NCBI GenBank assembly: GCA_020161855.1
Contig: JAIUNJ010000001.1
Span: forward strand, 372,001-436,000
DNA from: Pseudomonadota bacterium
GTDB taxonomy: Bacteria > Pseudomonadota > Alphaproteobacteria > Rhizobiales > Aestuariivirgaceae
Direction: 5' to 3'
DNA: 64,000 nucleotides
The notes beneath the pieces are model-generated. The model was not told where the DNA came from, searched no databases, and saw only the letters and a program-made list of their open reading frames with translations. This document shows, one piece after another, positions 58,257 to 64,000 of this stretch. Within the stretch, counting starts at the first letter, position 1. Each line of letters opens with the position of its first letter. Both the position numbers and the translations under genes were made by a program.

Positions 58257-59216
58257 TCAGGCTGCAAGATCGACGGAGGAGGCCTCATCCGCACCGATCA
58301 TGAGGTTGAGGTTCTGCACGGCGGCTCCGGAAGCGCCCTTGCCGAGATTGTCATAGATCGCCATCAGCACGGCCTGCTGCCGGTCGTCGTTGGCGAAGAC
58401 ATGGAGGCGCATCGCGTTGCTGTTGTTCAGGATCTGGGGATCAAGCTGCGGCCCACGCTCCGTTGCTTCCAACGGTGCGACGCTGACGAAGCGGCAGCCA
58501 TGGAAATAGGCTTCCAGGGCACCATGGATCACCCGTGCGGTGACACCGGCGCGGAACTGGCTGTAGTGCAGTGGCACGGTCGTCAACATGCCTTGGGCAA
58601 AATTGCCGACGACAGGCTGGAAAAGAACGTCCTGGCTCACACCCGCGTAGTGTTTCATCTCCGGCAGGTGCTTGTGCTTGAAGGTGAGGCCATAGGGCAT
58701 GAAGTGAGAGGCCGCCTCGCCCTTCGTCTCATAGTCCTCGATCATCTTCTTGCCGCCGCCGGAATAGCCGGAGATGCCGCCGTAGCTGAGCGCCACGTCC
58801 TTGGAGAGCAGGCCGGAGGAAATCAGCGGCTTGACGAGCGCAAGGAAGCCTTGCGGCCAGCAGCCGGGATTGGCGACGCGGCTTGCCGCGGCAATGCGCG
58901 CCCCCTGCGCGTGATCAAGTTCGGGGAAGCCATAGGCCCAGCCGGGATTGACCCGGAACGCAGTGGAGGCATCGATGATGCGGGTTTTGGAACCAGGATC
59001 GACGAGGGATACCGCCTCAATTGCGGCCTCGTCCGGCAGGCAGAGAATGGCGACGTCAACGCTGTTCAGAAGCTCGCGGCGGGCAGCTGCATCCTTGCGG
59101 CGCTCGGGCGCAATGGAAACGAGCTCGATATCGGCCCGGCTCTTGAGCCGGTCCCTGATCTGGAGGCCGGTCGTGCCGGCTTCGCCGTCAATGAAGATGC
59201 TGGAACGCTTTGTCAT
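58257..59216 (-). CDS. argC: N-acetyl-gamma-glutamyl-phosphate reductase (type 2)
   Basis: 319 residues. NADP-binding start [18 protein letters not shown], catalytic Cys in [18 protein letters not shown], and the shorter type 2 (AGPR-like) layout. It reduces N-acetylglutamyl phosphate in arginine synthesis. It is the first of a tight argC-HEPN-leuD run. Confidence 0.94.
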   Translation of the reverse strand: MTKRSSIFIDGEAGTTGLQIRDRLKSRADIELVSIAPERRKDAAARRELLNSVDVAILCLPDEAAIEAVSLVDPGSKTRIIDASTAFRVNPGWAYGFPELDHAQGARIAAASRVANPGCWPQGFLALVKPLISSGLLSKDVALSYGGISGYSGGGKKMIEDYETKGEAASHFMPYGLTFKHKHLPEMKHYAGVSQDVLFQPVVGNFAQGMLTTVPLHYSQFRAGVTARVIHGALEAYFHGCRFVSVAPLEATERGPQLDPQILNNSNAMRLHVFANDDRQQAVLMAIYDNLGKGASGAAVQNLNLMIGADEASSVDLAA

Positions 59217-59279
59217 GGCGGGCGCTCTTATCGCCTGCGTCCTGACAATTCAACGAGAGTCGGAAAAGGCAGTTCTGCG

Positions 59280-59435
59280 TCAGTTGCAGAAGAACATGCA
59301 GGCGTCGGGCGAGTCCTTGTCCATGGCCTGGACGGTGGTGAAAGCAGCCATGGCGCCGGCAATTGTGGTCAGAAGCACAAGTCCAAAAAGCACGCGGCGC
59401 AGAAATTTGGCATCAGCCGTAACAGTCGAATTCAC
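59280..59435 (-). CDS. 51-residue membrane or secreted small protein
   Basis: Starts at GTG with GGGGAA seven bases before it. A basic N-terminus (AKFLRR) leads into a hydrophobic helix (VLFGLVLLTTIAGAMAAF), then a short polar tail ending DACMFFCN with two cysteines. It looks like a signal-anchored or secreted small protein. It lies in the 329-base gap between leuC and argC on the same strand. I do not recognise a family. Confidence 0.5.
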   Translation of the reverse strand: MNSTVTADAKFLRRVLFGLVLLTTIAGAMAAFTTVQAMDKDSPDACMFFCN

Positions 59436-59545
59436 AATCAGTTCCCCAGTACACCACTCACCGGCACATCCCCGCGCCGATTCGCGTATTACCGCCCGAG
59501 CGGTGTCTTTATCGTAAAGATGCCGTTAAGCAATCCTAAATTTCA

Positions 59546-60958
59546 TCATCCGGCGAAGTTGCGGATATCCACAAAACGACCGGCCAAAGCTGCTGCCGCC
59601 GCCATTTGCGGCGAGACCAGATGGGTGCGGCCCTTGTAGCCTTGGCGGCCCTCGAAATTGCGGTTCGAGGTGGATGCACAGCGCTGGCCGGGCTTCAGCT
59701 GGTCAGGATTCATGCCAAGGCACATGGAGCATCCGGGCTCGCGCCATTCGAAGCCTGCCGCCTGGAAGATCTTGTCCAGGCCTTCCGCTTCGGCCTGCTC
59801 CTTCACGAGGCCTGAGCCCGGAACGATCATGGCATAGGCGAGATTGCCGGCGATCTTCTTGCCCTGCACCATCTGGGCGACATTGCGCAAATCCTCGATG
59901 CGGCCATTGGTGCAGGAGCCGATCCAGACCACGTCGAGCTCCACATCGGTCATCTTCTGACCGGGCTTCAGCCCCATATAGTCGAGGGCACGCCACTTGG
60001 ACTGGCGCTTGCCTTCGTCGGCAATCTTGTCGGGGTCCGGCACCAGGCTGGTGATGGCCATCACATCCTCGGGGCTGGTGCCCCAGGACACGATGGGCGG
60101 CAGGTTGGCGCCATCCAGCGTGACGATGCGGTCGAAATGCGCGCCATCATCGCTGTGCAGTGTATCCCAGTAACGGCGGGCTGCGTCCCAGGCCGCCCCC
60201 TTGGGGCTGCGCGGCCGGTCCTTCAGGTAGGCAAAGGCCTTTTCGTCAGGCGCAATCATACCGGCGCGGGCGCCGCCTTCGATCGTCATGTTGCAGACGG
60301 TCATGCGCCCTTCCATGGACAGGTCGCGGATCGCCTCGCCGGCGAACTCGATGACGGAACCCGTGCCACCTGCGGTGCCGATATCGCCGATGATGGCAAG
60401 GATGATGTCCTTGGCGGTGGAATGCTTCGGCAGCTTTCCGTCCACCTGGACCTTCATGTTCTTGGCCTTCTTCTGGATCAGCGTCTGGGTGGCCAGCACA
60501 TGCTCCACCTCGGAGGTGCCGATGCCGTGGGCCAGCGCACCGAAAGCGCCATGCGTCGAGGTATGGCTGTCGCCGCAGACGATGGTCGTGCCCGGCAGGG
60601 TGAAGCCCTGTTCGGGGCCAACAACGTGCACGATGCCCTGGCGCTTGTCGCGCTCATGGAAATAATCGATGCCGAAATCCTTGGCATTCTGGGCCAGGGT
60701 CTCGACCTGGATGCGGCTTTCCTCTTCGGCGATGCCCTTACTGCGATCGGTTGTCGGCACGTTGTGGTCGACGACAGCAAGCGTCTTCTCCGGGTGGCGC
60801 ACCTTGCGGCCGGTCATGCGCAGGCCCTCGAAGGCCTGCGGGCTCGTCACCTCATGAACGAGATGGCGGTCAATATAGAGCAGGCAGGTGCCATCGGCGG
60901 CTTCATCGACGAGATGATCGTCCCAGATCTTGTCATACAGTGTGCGGGGCTTGGCCAT
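59546..60958 (-). CDS. leuC: 3-isopropylmalate dehydratase large subunit
   Basis: 470 residues. The 4Fe-4S ligands are in IGSCTNGR and [25 protein letters not shown] is the aconitase-family signature. The ATG at 60958 gives the standard [13 protein letters not shown] start. It has its own promoter after the rplS terminator. Confidence 0.97.
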   Translation of the reverse strand: MAKPRTLYDKIWDDHLVDEAADGTCLLYIDRHLVHEVTSPQAFEGLRMTGRKVRHPEKTLAVVDHNVPTTDRSKGIAEEESRIQVETLAQNAKDFGIDYFHERDKRQGIVHVVGPEQGFTLPGTTIVCGDSHTSTHGAFGALAHGIGTSEVEHVLATQTLIQKKAKNMKVQVDGKLPKHSTAKDIILAIIGDIGTAGGTGSVIEFAGEAIRDLSMEGRMTVCNMTIEGGARAGMIAPDEKAFAYLKDRPRSPKGAAWDAARRYWDTLHSDDGAHFDRIVTLDGANLPPIVSWGTSPEDVMAITSLVPDPDKIADEGKRQSKWRALDYMGLKPGQKMTDVELDVVWIGSCTNGRIEDLRNVAQMVQGKKIAGNLAYAMIVPGSGLVKEQAEAEGLDKIFQAAGFEWREPGCSMCLGMNPDQLKPGQRCASTSNRNFEGRQGYKGRTHLVSPQMAAAAALAGRFVDIRNFAG

Positions 60959-60998
60959 GTGGGAGGTCCTGCAGGGGATCAATTGTGTTCTGAGGCGC

Positions 60999-61026
60999 TA
61001 TGTAGCCATTTGCGCTTTCGAGTCAA
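60999..61026 (-). promoter_or_regulatory. Sigma-70-type promoter of leuC
   Basis: Minus-strand TTGACT (61026-61021), a 16-base spacer and TACATA (61004-60999), about 40 bases before the leuC ATG. The short leader leaves no space for a leader-peptide attenuator. Confidence 0.5.
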
Positions 61027-61078
61027 ATCGGCAGCGCCGCATGGGCCCATGAGCCTGCGACGAGAAGGGCCCTGCAAC

Positions 61079-61105
61079 GAAAAAGGGCCGGCGAAGCCGG
61101 CCCTT
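61079..61105 (-). terminator. Intrinsic terminator after rplS
   Basis: A stem of about ten base pairs (AAGGGCCGGC with GCCGGCCCTT) with a short GAA loop, followed on the minus strand by T residues. It lies 22 bases after the rplS stop and ends the rpsP-rimM-trmD-rplS transcript. Confidence 0.85.
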
Positions 61106-61127
61106 GGAAATCTGCGAGGCTGACGGA

Positions 61128-61739
61128 TCAGGCCTTGGCCAGGACGTCCTGGGCCTGCTTGACCCAGTTTTCCTTCTTGGTCTTGCCCTTGAGGGCGAGC
61201 TTTTCGTCGAGGGCGAAGATCGCGGCATCATCCATTTCGGCGATCTGCTTCAGGCTGGTGATGCCTTCCTTGGCGAGGGCTTCCTTCACCTTAGGGCCCA
61301 CACCGGCGATGAGCGAAACGTCATCGGCAGCAACTGTGACCTTGGGGGCTGCAGCTTCGGCAGCCACATCGGCCAGCATCATGCGCTGATCTTCGGCAAT
61401 ACGGGCCGACTTGCCGGTCCGGCCCTTGAGATAATAGAGCTTGGCACGGCGGACCTTGCCGCGGCGGATCACCTTGACCGAGTCGATCATCGGCGAGAAG
61501 ACCGGGAACACGCGTTCCACGCCCTCGCCGTAGGACAGCTTGCGCACTGTGAAGTTTTCCTGGAGGCCGCCGCCGGAACGGCCGATCACCACGCCTTCAT
61601 AGGCCTGCACGCGGGTACGGTCGCCTTCGACCACCTTCACGTTGACGATCACCGTGTCACCGGCGCCGAAGTCCGGAATCTGGCGCTTTGCGACAATGCC
61701 CGCCATCTGCTCGGCTTCGAGCTGCGCGATAATGTTCAT
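61128..61739 (-). CDS. rplS: 50S ribosomal protein L19 with C-terminal helix-hairpin-helix tail
   Basis: 203 residues. Residues 1-118 are standard L19 ([45 protein letters not shown]). The extra ~85 residues end in [19 protein letters not shown] and [15 protein letters not shown], a helix-hairpin-helix DNA-binding-like unit. L19 sits at the 30S-50S interface. The tail is longer than in most bacteria, and its role is unknown. Confidence 0.95.
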   Translation of the reverse strand: MNIIAQLEAEQMAGIVAKRQIPDFGAGDTVIVNVKVVEGDRTRVQAYEGVVIGRSGGGLQENFTVRKLSYGEGVERVFPVFSPMIDSVKVIRRGKVRRAKLYYLKGRTGKSARIAEDQRMMLADVAAEAAAPKVTVAADDVSLIAGVGPKVKEALAKEGITSLKQIAEMDDAAIFALDEKLALKGKTKKENWVKQAQDVLAKA

Positions 61740-61819
61740 GTTCTGAATACCTTTCTTGACCGCAGGCTTTGCAGCGCTCGGCCGTTTGGCGGGCTTCTAA
61801 GTCGGAGTCTGTGGAAAAG

Positions 61820-62515
61820 TCAACCAGTCCCGCCCCGATATTTCGCCCAGAGGTCCGGGCGGCGGCTGCGGGTCAGCGCCTGCCGCTGCTCGTGTTTCCA
61901 GCGGGCAATGGCCTTGTGGTCGCCGGACAGCAAAATCTCGGGGATTTCAAGACCTTCCCAGCTATTGGGCTTGGTATAGTGAGGATGTTCGAGAAGCCCG
62001 TCGGAAAAGCTCTCCTCGGCGGCACTTTCGAGTTTGCCCATGACGCCCGGCAGGAGCCGGACGATGGCATCAAGAAGCACCATGGCGGCGGGCTCGCCGC
62101 CCGAGAGGATGTAGTCTCCGATCGAAACCTCGCGCAGGCCGCGTGCCGTGATGACGCGTTCGTCCACCCCCTCGAAGCGTCCGCAGACGATCAGAAGCCC
62201 GGCCCCGCCTGCCAGCTGGCCCGCCAGCTCCTGGGTCAGGGGTTTGCCCCGGGGGCTCATGAGGAGGCGCGGGCCGTCATGCGGCGTGGTGTCGATGGCC
62301 CTGGCGAGAATATCGGGCTTGAGCACCATGCCGACGCCGCCGCCGGCGGGATGGTCGTCGACAGTGCGATGGCGGTCAGCCGCAAAGCTTCGGATATCCC
62401 GCGCCTCACACTGCCACAGGCCGTCGCGCAAGGCGCGGCCGGCGAGGGAATGGCCCAAGGGTCCCGGGAACATTTCGGGGAAGAGCGTGAGGATGGTGGC
62501 GTTGAAGGCCATCAA
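61820..62515 (-). CDS. trmD: tRNA (guanine-37-N1) methyltransferase
   Basis: 231 residues. The knot-forming SAM site [19 protein letters not shown] and [20 protein letters not shown] are intact. It methylates G37 next to the anticodon and prevents frameshifts. Its ATG overlaps the rimM stop. Confidence 0.96.
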   Translation of the reverse strand: MMAFNATILTLFPEMFPGPLGHSLAGRALRDGLWQCEARDIRSFAADRHRTVDDHPAGGGVGMVLKPDILARAIDTTPHDGPRLLMSPRGKPLTQELAGQLAGGAGLLIVCGRFEGVDERVITARGLREVSIGDYILSGGEPAAMVLLDAIVRLLPGVMGKLESAAEESFSDGLLEHPHYTKPNSWEGLEIPEILLSGDHKAIARWKHEQRQALTRSRRPDLWAKYRGGTG

Positions 62516-63057
62516 TCGGCCTCCCTGTCGCCTGCTGTGGCTTCGGCGGTGAACCCCTCCGGCAGCGTCACGGCGATAAAGTCTGTTGCAGAGTCGACGA
62601 AGGCCACGGGAATCAGGAGCCCGCTTTCAAGTTCGATCAGGTCGCCTGCTCCGAAGTTCTGAATACCGGATACGGTGCCGAGTGCCGCCGTGGCATCGCG
62701 CACCTCCCTGCCGATGAGATCGGAGAGGTAGAACTCACCGTCTTTGGTGGGCGGCAGCAATGTGCGGTCCACGAAGATATCCTGCCCCCGGAATGATTCG
62801 GCGGCGTTCCGGTCGCTAACACCCTGCACAGACGCGATAAATTCGTCCCTGGCGGGCTTCAGCCGCGCGAAGCGGATGGTCCGGCCATCGGCAAGTTGAA
62901 GTGCCGCATAGCGTCCGATGTCGGCGGGATTGGCGGCAAAACTTTTGAGCTTCACCTCGCCCCGCACGCCATGGGCACCGAGGATGCGGCCAATGAGGAT
63001 TGGCCGTCTGTCCCCTCCCGCGTGTGGGGAGGGGCGTGAGTGTTGCGGCTCGTTCAT
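62512..63057 (-). CDS. rimM: Ribosome maturation factor RimM
   Basis: 181 residues. [19 protein letters not shown] starts the RimM barrel, [13 protein letters not shown] the PRC-type second domain. It aids 30S head assembly through S19. The first ~20 residues ([19 protein letters not shown]) are an extension whose DNA holds an 8-bp palindrome, listed separately. Confidence 0.95.
   Translation of the reverse strand: MNEPQHSRPSPHAGGDRRPILIGRILGAHGVRGEVKLKSFAANPADIGRYAALQLADGRTIRFARLKPARDEFIASVQGVSDRNAAESFRGQDIFVDRTLLPPTKDGEFYLSDLIGREVRDATAALGTVSGIQNFGAGDLIELESGLLIPVAFVDSATDFIAVTLPEGFTAEATAGDREAD
63012..63034. repeat. Palindromic repeat-like element in the 5' coding part of rimM
   Basis: CCCCTCCC pairs with GGGGAGGG (8 bp, seven-base loop). 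The C/T-rich arms with a short GC loop resemble dispersed palindromes common between genes in Rhizobiales, but here the element is translated as part of a non-conserved N-terminus. Confidence 0.5.
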
Positions 63058-63135
63058 GCACACCTCTCCCGGACACTCGCGGATGCGATCTCCGGTTTCC
63101 CTGCGCAAGGCAGGCTGAGGTGGGCGATGCCCACG

Positions 63136-63504
63136 TTACGACGCTGGCGTCTCGGCCGGCGCTGCAGCTGCGGCAGCCGCGGCGGCGGCCTTCTCGCGCT
63201 CCTGGCGCTTCTTGCCCGGAAGAGCCTTCTGCGGGTTGTTGCGCGGCTCACGCTTCTTGAGGCCCGAGGCATCAAGGAAACGCAGCACGCGATCGGTCGG
63301 CTGGGCACCCTTCTTCAGCCATTCACCGGCCTTGGCGGCGTCGAGCTTCACGCGGTTCGGATCGTCCTTCTTGAGCAGCGGATTGAAGGCGCCGAGGACG
63401 TCGATGTACTTGCCGTCACGGGGCGAGGTCGCCGCTGCCACCACGATGTGGTAGTAGGGACGCTTCTTGCTGCCCGCACGGGCGAGGCGGATTTTCAGTG
63501 CCAT
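63136..63504 (-). CDS. rpsP: 30S ribosomal protein S16
   Basis: 122 residues. [23 protein letters not shown] and [18 protein letters not shown] are standard S16; the tail is a low-complexity Ala/Lys run (ending [10 protein letters not shown]), as is common in alphaproteobacteria. It heads the rimM-trmD-rplS transcript. No ffh is seen upstream within the window; an acetyltransferase gene lies there instead. Confidence 0.97.
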   Translation of the reverse strand: MALKIRLARAGSKKRPYYHIVVAAATSPRDGKYIDVLGAFNPLLKKDDPNRVKLDAAKAGEWLKKGAQPTDRVLRFLDASGLKKREPRNNPQKALPGKKRQEREKAAAAAAAAAAPAETPAS

Positions 63505-63534
63505 GTGGTTTCTCCTTGAATTGGCAATTGAAGA

Positions 63535-64000
63535 TCAAAGTTTCTTGTGAAGGTAGATGGTGTGCGGCTTGCCATGGAGCAGGAAGCTCCCGTCTGGCGT
63601 GGCCTCAAGCCTTTCGGCGATCCGCAGGGAAGGCTGGTTGTCCGGCGCGATATAGCTGACAAGCCGCGGGAGCCCGAGGGTGCGGTAGCCATGATCGCGC
63701 GCGGCGCGCGCTGCTTCGAGGGCGTAGCCCTTGCCGCGGAAGGCCGGATGGAGTCCGTATCCCACCTCGACATCAGCGAAGTCTCCGGGAAACCACAGAC
63801 CGGCATAACCGGCGAAACGGCCCGATGATTTTTCTTCCACGGCCCATTGGCCGAAACCACGAAGCGTCCAGTGGCCGATGAATTTTGCAACACCACGCCA
63901 GACTTCGCCATAGGACGCGTCAGGCCCGAAGATCTTTTGCGAAAGAGGGTCCTGGTAGAATGCGAGCAAGGGTTCGACATCGGCCTCGCGGAACTGCCGC
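63535..64000 (-). CDS. GNAT-family N-acetyltransferase (5' end outside window)
   Basis: The open frame continues to the window edge, so the start is missing; about 154 codons are present. It reads RQFREADVEPLLAFYQDP near the edge, then VEVGYGLHPAFRGKGYALEAA with the acetyl-CoA loop, and NQPSLRIAERLE, as in RimJ/RimL-type acetyltransferases. The substrate is unknown. It ends 30 bases before rpsP on the same strand. Confidence 0.85.
   Translation of the reverse strand, partial: RQFREADVEPLLAFYQDPLSQKIFGPDASYGEVWRGVAKFIGHWTLRGFGQWAVEEKSSGRFAGYAGLWFPGDFADVEVGYGLHPAFRGKGYALEAARAARDHGYRTLGLPRLVSYIAPDNQPSLRIAERLEATPDGSFLLHGKPHTIYLHKKL

Noticed and set aside
60959-61078. Leucine leader-peptide attenuator before leuC
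   Set aside because: The leader between the proposed promoter and the ATG is only about 30-40 bases and contains no run of Leu codons or competing hairpins.

Overview
The window is one 64 kb piece of a GC-rich alphaproteobacterial chromosome, most likely from the order Hyphomicrobiales (Rhizobiales); the genus cannot be told from the sequence. The support is: the orders nusA-ylxR-infB-rbfA-truB-rpsO-pnp, hisC-tyrC, tlpA/argH-lptM-lysA and rpsP-rimM-trmD-rplS-leuC-argC-leuD; a GTTC-N7-GTTC type LexA site; mesaconyl-CoA hydratase with a CitE-like lyase; and lineage-typical families (DUF2794, TIGR02302, MJ0042/DUF3426). Nearly all of the DNA is coding. I see no tRNA, rRNA, CRISPR array, insertion sequence, integrase or phage gene, so this is core chromosome with small accessory insertions.

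Layout. 1-10276 (+): the translation/RNA operon from the end of rimP to pnp. It is interrupted between infB and rbfA by an acetyltransferase and a FosX-type fosfomycin hydrolase. A long hairpin separates rpsO from pnp, and a good terminator follows pnp. 10301-15809: an orphan glycosyltransferase-like gene, a DMT exporter, gloB, a large autotransporter-like surface protein on an AT-richer margin, and a methyltransferase. 15833-19177: chorismate mutase, hisC, tyrC (aromatic amino acids) and chaC. 19287-22880: etfBA facing a mesaconyl-CoA hydratase/CitE-like lyase pair. 22980-26625: a FAD oxidoreductase, pdxY, DUF429 and a divergent FolD that has lost catalytic residues. 26620-31551: htpG behind its own heat-shock-like promoter, DUF2794, a BI-1 membrane protein, phhB and thpR.

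31613-36908: tesA divergent from an ABC transporter pair (ybbA/ybbP type), then a PduO-type cobalamin adenosyltransferase and a rhomboid protease. 36912-42990: a small unknown gene with a LexA-type box at its start codon, a short class II (B12-dependent) ribonucleotide reductase, a MmcQ/YjbR gene broken by a stop codon, tlpA, argH, a 35-residue lipoprotein (lptM) and lysA. 43047-49270: a TIGR02302 membrane protein, hpt, a zinc-ribbon protein, ftsE-ftsX and plsC. 49280-57006: accessory metabolism and transport (a small secreted Cys-rich protein, TauE/SafE permease, FAH-type hydratase, PfkB kinase plus barrel enzyme, alpha/beta hydrolase, 3-hydroxybutyryl-CoA dehydrogenase, MFS and AEC transporters). 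57095-64000 (-): rpsP-rimM-trmD-rplS, then leuC, a 51-residue small gene, argC, a membrane-anchored HEPN-like protein and leuD.

No complete undescribed system with clear borders is evident. The best leads are: the FolD paralogue with Lys-to-Gln and Asp-to-Glu active-site changes; the LexA-boxed unknown gene next to nrdJ; the membrane HEPN-like protein packed between argC and leuD; the kinase/barrel-enzyme pair of unknown substrate; the autotransporter-like insertion; the AT-rich patch inside truB; and RplS carrying a helix-hairpin-helix tail.
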